Assembly (NCBI GenBank): GCA_963725645.1
Contig: CAVRZD010000006.1
Location: forward strand, 1,933,498 to 1,997,497
Source: JALYZC01 sp963725645
GTDB lineage: Bacteria > Actinomycetota > Thermoleophilia > Solirubrobacterales > Solirubrobacteraceae
Reading direction: 5' to 3'
DNA: 64,000 nucleotides
Below the pieces are notes generated by a model. That model was not told where the DNA came from. It saw only the letters and a list, made by a program, of their open reading frames with translations, and did not search any database. The position numbers and the translations under genes were made by a program. This document shows, piece by piece, positions 8,085-15,590 of this stretch; within the stretch, counting starts at the first letter, position 1; every line of letters starts with the position of its first letter.

Positions 8085-9520
8085 GGGCAGAGGGTGGGGC
8101 TGGCGACGCCCACGATCAGGGGGAACTGGATCAGGTTGGTGCCGGGGTAGCTCTTGACCTTGACCTTGCTGACGGTGACGCTGAGCGGGACGGGCGGCTT
8201 GTCCACGCACACGTCGTAGGTCCCATACGGGAGGCCCGGCTCGTCGAGCTGGCCGATGACGTTGGTGTTGCCCAGGGTGATCGTGCCGGCGCAGCCGTTC
8301 ATCTCGGGCTGGGACGGAGTGACGCGGACGCGCGCGCCGACGATCGGCGTCGCCAGCGGGAGGCTCGAGATCGCCAGGATGTTCAGCGACGGCTGCTTGA
8401 GCTGGATCGGCCCGGCGACCTGCCCGGCGTTCACCTGCACGGTCTGCATCGGGTCGGTGCCGTTCTGGTCCGGGCGCATGGCGTAGCAGTTGCCGGCGTA
8501 GATCGAGTACGGGCTGGAGAAGGGGTAGATGTTGTCCTGCTGGTAGGAGGCGCCGGCCGCGGGATTCTGGTTGTTGGACATCGACTGGGCCTCGTTGAAC
8601 TTCCGCCAGCCGGGGGCCCCGAGGCTCGGGTGGCCGATCGACCAGCCCCACTTGTTGCGCGACCCGACCTGGGTGCCGAACTGCGGCGGTACCAGCGAGT
8701 TGATGAACGGCGTCGTGACGAAGCTCACGCCGCCGGAGCCGGCGCTGGGGTCGCCGATGGTTCCCTTCGCGCAATCGAGCAGGGCGATGTTGGTCGTCGC
8801 GGCCCCCACCACGCTGATCGCCTTGCTCACCGGCGAGGCACCGAACGGGTCGATGCCCGTGTCCCCGACCGTGACGGTGTAGTTCCCGACCGGGATGTAG
8901 CCGAAGAACACGCTTCCGGTCGAGTCGGTGACGTCGCTGTAACTGCCCGCGCCGGTGAGGCTGATCGTGAGCCCCGGCTTGGCGGTCGTCTCGCAGGTGA
9001 CCTGCACGCAGAGGCTGCCCTGGTTGGTGCCGAACGACCCGTTGGGCGGCGCCACGTAGCTCTTCTGCACCACCGGCTTGACGCTGCGCATCACCGGCCA
9101 GGTCACGGTCGAGGTGATCTCGATGTAGTTGGCCTGGGCGTTGGAGCCCGCCGGGCCGCAGCTCGTGCTGCCCGTCGAGTCGACCACCCAGTCGGCGCGC
9201 GACGCGATCGTGTAGGTCACGCCGCCGACGACCTGGGTCCGGGTGTCGCGGTAGTTGGAGAGGTCGGTCGACTTGAACGCCCGCATGCGCTCCTGGTCCT
9301 GCTGGGCCACGCCGGCGGCGATCGCACGGTTCTTGATCGACGACGAGGAGGCCGACGCGCCGTCGAAGGCCGAGAACGTGCCGAGGATGACGACGACGAG
9401 GATCGCCGCGGTCACCACCAGCTCGATCAGCAGCGAGCCCGACTCGTCAGCGCGCAGGCGGACGATGCCTCCGCGCAGCGGAGGGCGATCGGTACGGCCT
9501 GATGCGTTGCGCGGGCGCAT
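8081..9520 (-). CDS. PilV-like minor pilin with an added carboxypeptidase-regulatory-like domain
   Basis: 479 residues from the ATG at 9520. A Gly cleavage site is followed by SLLIELVVTAAILVVVILGT (Glu at position 5). A pilin part of about 150 residues comes next, then a beta-sandwich resembling CarboxypepD_reg/SpaA domains (LTISLTGAGSYSDVTDSTGS and FGYIPVGNYTVTVGD), and a second such segment near the C-terminus (GARVRVTPSQPEMNGC). The ATG is 9 bases after the promoter -10 element, so the message is probably leaderless. First gene of the three-gene minor-pilin operon. The extra domains suggest an adhesive tip; that is inference. Confidence 0.82.
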   Translation of the reverse strand: MRPRNASGRTDRPPLRGGIVRLRADESGSLLIELVVTAAILVVVILGTFSAFDGASASSSSIKNRAIAAGVAQQDQERMRAFKSTDLSNYRDTRTQVVGGVTYTIASRADWVVDSTGSTSCGPAGSNAQANYIEITSTVTWPVMRSVKPVVQKSYVAPPNGSFGTNQGSLCVQVTCETTAKPGLTISLTGAGSYSDVTDSTGSVFFGYIPVGNYTVTVGDTGIDPFGASPVSKAISVVGAATTNIALLDCAKGTIGDPSAGSGGVSFVTTPFINSLVPPQFGTQVGSRNKWGWSIGHPSLGAPGWRKFNEAQSMSNNQNPAAGASYQQDNIYPFSSPYSIYAGNCYAMRPDQNGTDPMQTVQVNAGQVAGPIQLKQPSLNILAISSLPLATPIVGARVRVTPSQPEMNGCAGTITLGNTNVIGQLDEPGLPYGTYDVCVDKPPVPLSVTVSKVKVKSYPGTNLIQFPLIVGVASPTLCP

Positions 9521-9529
9521 CGATCCAGG

Positions 9530-9557
9530 CATCGGCAGGCACGAGGCGTCGCTTGAC
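9530..9557 (-). promoter_or_regulatory. Sigma-28-like promoter of the minor-pilin operon
   Basis: GTCAAG, 17 bases, CGATG (in GCCGATG) on the minus strand. The -10 element ends 9 bases before the ATG at 9520, so transcription should begin at or next to the start codon. Confidence 0.6.
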
Positions 9558-9650
9558 CTCCGGAGGCCCGTTCCAACGGGTGGATGAACGGCCGCGCACC
9601 CAGCCCAACCGTGCGGCCGGGCCCCGGCGTGACGCGGCATGACGCGGTGG

Positions 9651-10070
9651 CTACCAGCTTCCGCTGGCCGGGCAGGAGCCCTTGCCGACGACGGTGCACG
9701 TCCGGGTGTAGATGCCCGAGGCGTTGCGCGCGATCGTGAAGACGTTGCCCGACTTCGACGTCGCCTGCACCGTGTACGTGCTGGCGGTCGACGCGGGGAT
9801 GGTGACGCTGGCCTGCACGGGCGAGCCCTGAGCGGAGAGCGTCGCCGTCGAGCACCCGGTGTAGTCCTGCGTGGTCGAGAAGCAGGACTCGATCGCGGAG
9901 ACCGCGTTGCGGACGTCCGATTTGGCCGAGGCGTCCTGACCCTTGCTCTGCTGACCCAGGAACGTCGGCAGCGCGATCGCCGCGAGGATCCCGATGATCA
10001 GGATCACGACGAGCAGCTCGATCAGGGTGAAACCTTCCTGCTCTGTGATACGTCGGGGCGACGGCTTCAT
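9651..10070 (-). CDS. Type IV major pilin paralogue 1
   Basis: 139 residues. A 13-residue leader ends in EG and is followed by FTLIELLVVILIIGILAAIA, a class IV-A pilin helix with Glu5. The mature domain has four Cys (SCFS, GCST, TRTC, GSC), probably two disulfides, and ends PASGSW. The ATG start at 10070 has the ribosome site AGGAGG 8 bases upstream. It has its own sigma-28-like promoter with a leader of about 42 bases, and unlike paralogues 2 and 3 no riboswitch. Confidence 0.95.
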   Translation of the reverse strand: MKPSPRRITEQEGFTLIELLVVILIIGILAAIALPTFLGQQSKGQDASAKSDVRNAVSAIESCFSTTQDYTGCSTATLSAQGSPVQASVTIPASTASTYTVQATSKSGNVFTIARNASGIYTRTCTVVGKGSCPASGSW

Positions 10071-10118
10071 GCGTTGTTCCTCCTGGCGAGGGTTGCGGTA
10101 ACGACCCGGTGTCACCGA

Positions 10119-10146
10119 TATCGCCGCTTTGTACGGAGACCTTGAG
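10119..10146 (-). promoter_or_regulatory. Sigma-28-like promoter of pilin 1
   Basis: CTCAAG, 17 bases, CGATA on the minus strand, about 50 bases before the pilin 1 ATG. It shares the string AAAGCGGCGATA with the pilin 2 promoter. Confidence 0.7.
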
Positions 10147-10167
10147 CCGTGTACTCGCAGTGCCGGC

Positions 10168-10202
10168 GTGCGAGGGGCGGGCCAGCGGCCCGCCCCTCGC
10201 AC
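10168..10202 (-). terminator. Strong hairpin after pilin 2
   Basis: Perfect 16-bp inverted repeat around a 3-base loop (arm GTGCGAGGGGCGGGCC), 19 bases past the pilin 2 stop. There is no U tract, which is common for terminators in GC-rich actinobacteria. It separates pilin 2 from the promoter of pilin 1. Confidence 0.75.
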
Positions 10203-10221
10203 TACCGGATGCTGCGGTCGA

Positions 10222-10644
10222 CTACCAGCTGCCGCTGGCCGGGCACGAGCCCTTGCCGACGACGGTGCACGTCCGCGCGTAGACGCCGGACGCGTTGCGA
10301 GCGATCGTGAACACGTTGCCCGACTTCGACGTCGCCTGCACCGTGAAGGTGTTGGCGGTCGACGCCGGGATGGTCACGTTGGCCTGGACGGGCGAGCCCT
10401 GGCTGGCCAGGGTCGCCGTGTCGCACTGCGTGTAGTCCTGCGTGTCGGAGTTGCACGACTCGATGGCCGAGACGGCGTTGCGGACATCGGACTTCGCCGA
10501 CGCGTCCTGACCCTTGCTCTGCTGGCCCAGGAACGTGGGCAGCGCGATCGCGGCGAGGATGCCGATGATCAGGATGACGACGAGGAGCTCGATCAGGGTG
10601 AAACCCCGCTCGCTCTCCATGCGATGACGCAGCTTGTGCAGCAT
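10222..10644 (-). CDS. Type IV major pilin paralogue 2, c-di-GMP riboswitch controlled
   Basis: 140 residues. Leader MLHKLRHRMESERG, then FTLIELLVVILIIGILAAIA with Glu5, and a C-terminal domain with four Cys nearly identical to pilins 1 and 3 (all end TVVGKGSCPASGSW). Differences cluster around the first Cys pair (SCNSDTQDYTQC). AAGGAGG precedes the ATG. The approximately 180-base leader contains a cyclic-di-GMP-I aptamer at 10736-10813. Confidence 0.95.
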   Translation of the reverse strand: MLHKLRHRMESERGFTLIELLVVILIIGILAAIALPTFLGQQSKGQDASAKSDVRNAVSAIESCNSDTQDYTQCDTATLASQGSPVQANVTIPASTANTFTVQATSKSGNVFTIARNASGVYARTCTVVGKGSCPASGSW

Positions 10645-10735
10645 GCGTTCCCTCCTTGGATCGAACTGGCCTGAAATGCCAGACCCGCGGTGATCCAGTG
10701 CCTTCCGGGGAACTCGCGTACCGCACTCGTTCTTC

Positions 10736-10813
10736 GGTGGCAGCCCGGCTACCTCGGGAGAGAGGCCCGTGGCTTTGCGTCCCGCCCTCGCGGACGGTTT
10801 GCCCTCTTCACCT
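10736..10813 (-). promoter_or_regulatory. Cyclic-di-GMP-I (GEMM-I) riboswitch, pilin 2 leader
   Basis: Minus strand contains the conserved GGCAAACC, then a stem CCGTCC/GGGCGG closed by the GNRA tetraloop GCGA, then GGGACGCAAAGCC, ACGGGCC, a variable P3 stem, and GGTAGCCGGGCTGCC. These are the GEMM-I consensus blocks in the right order. An outer stem GGTG/CACC closes the aptamer. The predicted transcript start is about 12 bases upstream. Whether ligand raises or lowers expression cannot be told from the sequence alone. Confidence 0.92.
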
Positions 10814-10832
10814 CGGTCCTGGCAGAAGCGGG

Positions 10833-10860
10833 TATCGCCGCTTTGAGGTAGGCCCTTGAG
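10833..10860 (-). promoter_or_regulatory. Sigma-28-like promoter of pilin 2
   Basis: CTCAAG, 17 bases, CGATA on the minus strand. The predicted start falls just before the first stem of the riboswitch, so the whole aptamer is transcribed. Confidence 0.7.
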
Positions 10861-10921
10861 GGAAACGGACGTCTGCTCAACGATGCGGCGACAGGTGCCG
10901 AATCGGGAGGTTTAACGCCGA

Positions 10922-10945
10922 GAGGCGGGCCGTGAGGCCCGCCTC
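10922..10945 (-). terminator. Hairpin after pilin 3
   Basis: 10-bp inverted repeat (GAGGCGGGCC) around a 4-base loop, 29 bases past the pilin 3 stop and before the pilin 2 promoter. No U tract. Confidence 0.65.
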
Positions 10946-10974
10946 CCCGGCGAGGCTTTCTTACTGACCTTGAA

Positions 10975-11397
10975 CTACCAGCTGCCGGATGCCGGGCAGG
11001 AGCCCTTGCCGACAACGGTGCAGGTCCGGGTGTAGACGCCGGACGCGTTACGGGCGATCGTGAACACGTTGCCCGACTTCGACGTGGCCTGCACGGAGTA
11101 CGTGTTGGCCGCCGAGGCGGGGATGGTCACGGACGCCTGGACCGGGGAGCCCTGAGCCGACAGGGTCGCCGTGTCGCACTGCGTGTAGTTCTGCGTGTCG
11201 GAGTAACACGACTCGATCGCGGAGACCGCATTGCGGACATCCGACTTCGCCGAGGCGTCCTGCCCCTTGCTCTGCTGACCCAGGAACGTGGGCAGCGCGA
11301 TCGCGGCCAGAATGCCGATGATCAGGATGACGACGAGGAGCTCGATCAGGGTGAAACCCTTCTCGTCCTCGGCGCGCTGGCGGAGCTTTTGCAGCAT
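10975..11397 (-). CDS. Type IV major pilin paralogue 3, c-di-GMP riboswitch controlled
   Basis: 140 residues. Leader MLQKLRQRAEDEKG, then FTLIELLVVILIIGILAAIA with Glu5 and the same four-Cys domain as pilins 1 and 2. AAGGAGG lies 10 bases before the ATG at 11397. The approximately 200-base leader carries a second cyclic-di-GMP-I aptamer and its own promoter. The three pilins are tandem duplicates, each kept as a separate transcription unit. Confidence 0.95.
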   Translation of the reverse strand: MLQKLRQRAEDEKGFTLIELLVVILIIGILAAIALPTFLGQQSKGQDASAKSDVRNAVSAIESCYSDTQNYTQCDTATLSAQGSPVQASVTIPASAANTYSVQATSKSGNVFTIARNASGVYTRTCTVVGKGSCPASGSW

Positions 11398-11492
11398 GGC
11401 TGGTGAATCCTCCTTGTTGGATTCCGTGGGCCTGTCCTTGGCGCCAGGTCCAGGTGGTCCATGCCGTTGGGAGCGACGCACTGCTCTGCCCC

Positions 11493-11588
11493 AGTGGCAG
11501 CCCGGCTTCCTCGTCTGGCGGTGTGACCCGTCCGACCAAGGCCCGTGGCTTTGCGTCCCGCCCTCGCGGACGGTTTGCCTTTCACACT
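11493..11588 (-). promoter_or_regulatory. Cyclic-di-GMP-I (GEMM-I) riboswitch, pilin 3 leader
   Basis: Identical core to the aptamer before pilin 2 (GGCAAACC, GNRA-capped stem, GGGACGCAAAGCC, then AGCCGGGCTGCC) but with a longer P3 arm containing GGTCGGACGGGTCACACC. The outer stem is AGTG/CACT. Conservation of the core with divergence of the P3 arm and leader supports a functional RNA and not a recent copy. Confidence 0.92.
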
Positions 11589-11606
11589 TGGCTCTGGCAC
11601 AGGTCG

Positions 11607-11634
11607 TATCGACCTGCACGACCTGGCACTTGAG
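11607..11634 (-). promoter_or_regulatory. Sigma-28-like promoter of pilin 3
   Basis: CTCAAG, 17 bases, CGATA on the minus strand. The spacer sequence is unrelated to the pilin 1 and 2 promoters, so the shared ends are not just duplication. Transcription should begin about 12 bases before the aptamer. Confidence 0.7.
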
Positions 11635-11719
11635 CCCAGTGGACGCCTCTGCACGGAATCATCAACGTTTGGATGACCCCGGTTCGGGGAGGCCCGGCCG
11701 GCGCCGTGCGAGACCGGTT

Positions 11720-13186
11720 CTAGCGCTTCAGGACGAACACGCGCGAGAGGGTCACGCGGTGCGTGGAGCCCGTCTCGGTCGCCACGCCCTGGACCGTCAG
11801 CGAGAGCTTGCGCGTCCGCGCGAGCGCGCCCTTGAGCTTGCCGCGCGCCTTGAGGGTGAACCCGACGCTCCTGCCGGCCGGGACGTTGGCGCGGAACGCC
11901 GCCAGCACGATCGGCTTCTTGGCCTTGCGCTTGAGCCGCGTCGTGCGCGCGTCCTTGGCGGACATCCACACGGTGACCGAGCAGCTCGCCGCGTGCGAGG
12001 CGCTGCAGCTGAACGACAGGCCGCGCTTGCGGACGTTCTTGAGCTTCTGGAAGGCGCTGCCGCCGAGGCTCGCGGTGAAGCTCACGCCGCCGCGCCCGCC
12101 GGTGCCGGCGCCGGGACCGGTGGCCGTGCCGGAACTGCCCGGACCGAGCGCGCCGCCACCGTCGATCGTGCCGTTGCCGCCGCCCGGGAGGCCGAGCGTG
12201 AGCGGCACGGTGGCCCACGTGACGCCGCCGCTGTTGTCCGTGGCGCCGATGCGCACGAGGATCGTGCCGGCGTTCGGGTAGGAGACCACGTACGAGGCGC
12301 CGCCCGCTCCGGCGGGCGAGGAGGCGTCGGCGGTGCCGTTGCCGTCGAGGTCCCACAGGTAGGAGACGACGCTGCCGTCGGGGTCCGAGGCGTTCGCGCT
12401 GAGCGTGACTGGTGTGCCCACGAGCGTGGAGTTGGGCGAGACCGAGGCCGAGGACAGCACCGGCGCCTGGTTGAACGCTCCCACCCCGTGGACCGGCACG
12501 ACCGTCTGGCCGAGGTCGTCGGTGACCAGCAGCTTGACGGTGTAGTTGCCGTCGGCTGGATACGTGTACTGCACGCTCGGCGTCGAGCTCGCCGGCGTGT
12601 CGTAGGTCCCGTCGCCGTCGAAGTCCCAGCGGTAGGTGATCGACAGCGCCCCGCTCTCGCTCGCGGAGGCGTTGAAGTTGAACGTGCGCGACTGCCCGGT
12701 GGGCGTGGCGGTGAAGTCGGCCGTCAGCGGGAAGGCGACGGTCACGTGGGTGGCCGCCGACGCCTGCACGTGCGGGGTCCCGGCGTCGTCGGTCGCGCGC
12801 ACGCGGACGTCGTAGCCGCCGCGCGTCGGGAAGACCTGGCTCGCCGTCGAGGAGGCGCTGTCGGCGCCGAACGTCCCGGTGCCCCAGTCCCAGGCGAAGA
12901 ACGCCAGCTGCTGGGGAGCGGTGGCCGTCGACTCCGGCAGGGCGTCGACGCTCAGCGTTCCGCCCGGGTCGACACGGACCGGCGTTCCCGCCGGGCTGAC
13001 GACGTGGAACCCGGCCGTGACCTCGCAGCCGACGGCCGGCGTGATCACGCCCTCGGCGGGAAGCGTCGGGTCGCAGTCGGCGCTCGCCCCGGCGGGGAGC
13101 GCAGCGCCCGCGAGCGCGGCCATCGCGAGCACGGAGAGCCCCCAGCGCACTCGCCGGGCAGGAATGCGGTGGCCACCAAGCGCCAT
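11720..13186 (-). CDS. Secreted PKD-repeat protein
   Basis: 488 residues. A signal peptide with hydrophobic core LSVLAMAALAGAALPAGASA is followed by three PKD-type beta-sandwich repeats, marked by FFAWDWGTGTFG (near residue 95), ITYRWDFDGDGTYD (near 190) and VVSYLWDLDGNGTAD (near 275). A Gly-rich linker leads to a C-terminal domain ending SRVFVLKR. No enzyme domain is seen; PKD repeats usually mediate surface or protein binding. The ATG lies 8 bases after a sigma-28-like -10 element, so it may be a leaderless member of the pilus regulon. Confidence 0.85.
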   Translation of the reverse strand: MALGGHRIPARRVRWGLSVLAMAALAGAALPAGASADCDPTLPAEGVITPAVGCEVTAGFHVVSPAGTPVRVDPGGTLSVDALPESTATAPQQLAFFAWDWGTGTFGADSASSTASQVFPTRGGYDVRVRATDDAGTPHVQASAATHVTVAFPLTADFTATPTGQSRTFNFNASASESGALSITYRWDFDGDGTYDTPASSTPSVQYTYPADGNYTVKLLVTDDLGQTVVPVHGVGAFNQAPVLSSASVSPNSTLVGTPVTLSANASDPDGSVVSYLWDLDGNGTADASSPAGAGGASYVVSYPNAGTILVRIGATDNSGGVTWATVPLTLGLPGGGNGTIDGGGALGPGSSGTATGPGAGTGGRGGVSFTASLGGSAFQKLKNVRKRGLSFSCSASHAASCSVTVWMSAKDARTTRLKRKAKKPIVLAAFRANVPAGRSVGFTLKARGKLKGALARTRKLSLTVQGVATETGSTHRVTLSRVFVLKR

Positions 13187-13194
13187 GGAGCAGG

Positions 13195-13222
13195 TATCGG
13201 AGCACCCGCGGGCCGGCTGAAA
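13195..13222 (-). promoter_or_regulatory. Degenerate sigma-28-like promoter of the PKD protein
   Basis: TTTCAG, 17 bases, CGATA on the minus strand. Perfect -10 and spacing, weak -35. The -10 element ends 8 bases before the ATG. Confidence 0.4.
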
Positions 13223-13270
13223 TTGCGGGCGCGAGAGAGGCCTAAGCGTCCAGGGCGATCAGAGGCTGTT

Positions 13271-13489
13271 TCAGGCGGGGTCCGCGGGCTCCGTGGGCTC
13301 CTCCCCCCGCAGCGCGCTTCCCGCGGCCTGGGCGTCGTGCTCGGGGTCGAAGCGCCCCGAGCCCTCGCACCAGGGGCACGTGACCGGCTTCTCCTCGCCA
13401 CCGAGCGCCGAGATCACCTTCCCGGTGCCCCGGCAGGCGGAGCACTCGAGCTGACCGTCCGGGGGTCCGCTGGCGTCGTCTGGGGCCAC
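13271..13489 (-). CDS. Small DnaJ-type zinc-finger protein
   Basis: 72 residues with a GTG start. Two CxxCxGxG-like motifs, CSACRGTGKV and CPWCEGSGRF, are separated by 14 residues and would bind one zinc as in the DnaJ cysteine-rich domain. The rest is acidic and disordered. It is divergent from the response regulator gene next door. Small stand-alone proteins of this kind are common but their role is not known to me. Confidence 0.7.
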   Translation of the reverse strand: MAPDDASGPPDGQLECSACRGTGKVISALGGEEKPVTCPWCEGSGRFDPEHDAQAAGSALRGEEPTEPADPA

Positions 13490-13566
13490 GAGCGCGCGAG
13501 GGTAGCGTTTGCGGCCTCAATTTGGGCCCACCCACCCTGCGGCCGCCGTCTGCGATCCTGGGCCGG

Positions 13567-14223
<657 letters not shown>

Positions 14224-14224
14224 C

Positions 14225-15589
14225 ATGAGGCCCGCGACGCTGCGCTTCCGCCTGATCGGCGCCGCGGCCCTGGCCACGCTGGCCGCGGTCGCGTTGCTGG
14301 GCATCGCCGTCGAGCTGCTGCTCTCCAGCCAGCTGCACTCCTCACTGGACCGTTCGCTGCGCGACCGCGCCGGCCAGGTCGCGCGCCTGAGCGTGTCCGC
14401 GCCGGCGCTGCTGACCGCGCCGGGCACGCTCGACGCGCCGCTCGGCGGGCGCGAGCTCAGCGTGCAGGTGGTCGACCGCCGGGGGCGCATCGTCGGCCGG
14501 TCCTCGTCACTGGGCGGGCGGCTGCTGCCCGGCGGCGCGCTCGAGCGCGCGGCGATCGTGCGCGGGCGCACGGGCATCCGCGACGCTCGCCTGGGCAGCG
14601 ATGCGATCCGCCTGTACGTGGCGCCCATCGCCGAGGCCGGCGGACCGGCCGCCGGCGGCGCGGTGCTGGTCGCGTCCAGCACGTCGGAGATCGACGACAC
14701 CCTCAACCGCCTGCGCTCCCTGATCGCGCTCAGCGCGGGGGGCGCGGCGCTGCTCGGCGCGCTCGCGGCGGCGCTGCTGACCAGCCGCGGCCTGCGCCCG
14801 CTGCGGCGGCTGTCCGCGGCCGCGCGCGGCATCGAGGCGACTGGCGACGCCGGTCGGCGCCTCCCGGACCCGGAGACCGACGACGAGGTCGGCGAACTGG
14901 CCCGCACGCTCAACCGAATGCTGGCCGCGCTCGAGCGCGCGCGAGAGTCGGAGAGGCGCTTCCTCGCCGACGCCTCGCACGAGCTGCGGACGCCGCTCAC
15001 CGCGCTGCGCGGGAACGCCGCCTACATCGCCCGTCACGGCGCCGACCGCGAGGCGCTGGCCGACCTGGAAGCCGACGCGGCGCGGCTCGGGCGCCTGCTC
15101 GACGACCTGCTCGCCCTGGAGCGGGCCGCCGGCGGCGAGGCGCCCCACGACGTCGTCGCGCTCGAGGCGATCGTCGACGAGGCGGCCCGCCGGGGGGGCG
15201 ACGTGGATGTCGGCGCGCGCGAGACCGTCGTCGTCTCCGGCGAGCGCGACGCGCTCGAGCGTGCGCTCGACAACCTGATCGAGAACGCTCGGGTCCACGG
15301 CCCGCCGGGCGGTCGCATCACGGTCGAGTTGAGGGCGGCCGGCGGGCGCGCGCAGCTGTCCGTCGCCGACGAGGGCCCGGGCATCCCGCCGGACCAGGCG
15401 GAGCTGGCCGTGCGGCGCTTCTGGCGCGGGCGCGAGGCGACCGAGCGGCCGGGCTCCGGGCTCGGCCTGGCCATCGTCGCGGCGATCGCCGAGCGCCACG
15501 GCGGGTGCCTGAAGATCGAAGGGGCGCGTTTCACGCTCGATCTTCCCGCTCTCAAGCGGTTCTCAGAGACCCGGGCTACGGTCCCGTGA
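14225..15589 (+). CDS. Sensor histidine kinase with HAMP domain
   Basis: 454 residues. Membrane helices near 10-35 and 168-187 flank an external sensor domain of about 130 residues. HAMP follows (LRPLRRLSAAARGIEATGDA). HisKA has H252 in FLADASHELRTPLTALRG, and the ATPase domain has the N box DNLIENARVHGP, G1 DEGPGIPPDQ and G2 GSGLGLAIV. Partner of the regulator upstream. The adjacent secreted LolA-like protein may be a regulon member, since it follows immediately. Confidence 0.92.
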   Translation: MRPATLRFRLIGAAALATLAAVALLGIAVELLLSSQLHSSLDRSLRDRAGQVARLSVSAPALLTAPGTLDAPLGGRELSVQVVDRRGRIVGRSSSLGGRLLPGGALERAAIVRGRTGIRDARLGSDAIRLYVAPIAEAGGPAAGGAVLVASSTSEIDDTLNRLRSLIALSAGGAALLGALAAALLTSRGLRPLRRLSAAARGIEATGDAGRRLPDPETDDEVGELARTLNRMLAALERARESERRFLADASHELRTPLTALRGNAAYIARHGADREALADLEADAARLGRLLDDLLALERAAGGEAPHDVVALEAIVDEAARRGGDVDVGARETVVVSGERDALERALDNLIENARVHGPPGGRITVELRAAGGRAQLSVADEGPGIPPDQAELAVRRFWRGREATERPGSGLGLAIVAAIAERHGGCLKIEGARFTLDLPALKRFSETRATVP

Positions 15590-15590
15590 C

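Noticed and set aside
9600..9650. GC-rich inverted repeat after pilin 1 as a terminator
   Set aside because: The GCCGGGGCCCGGC-like palindrome has almost no loop and is not positioned like the clear hairpins after pilins 2 and 3.
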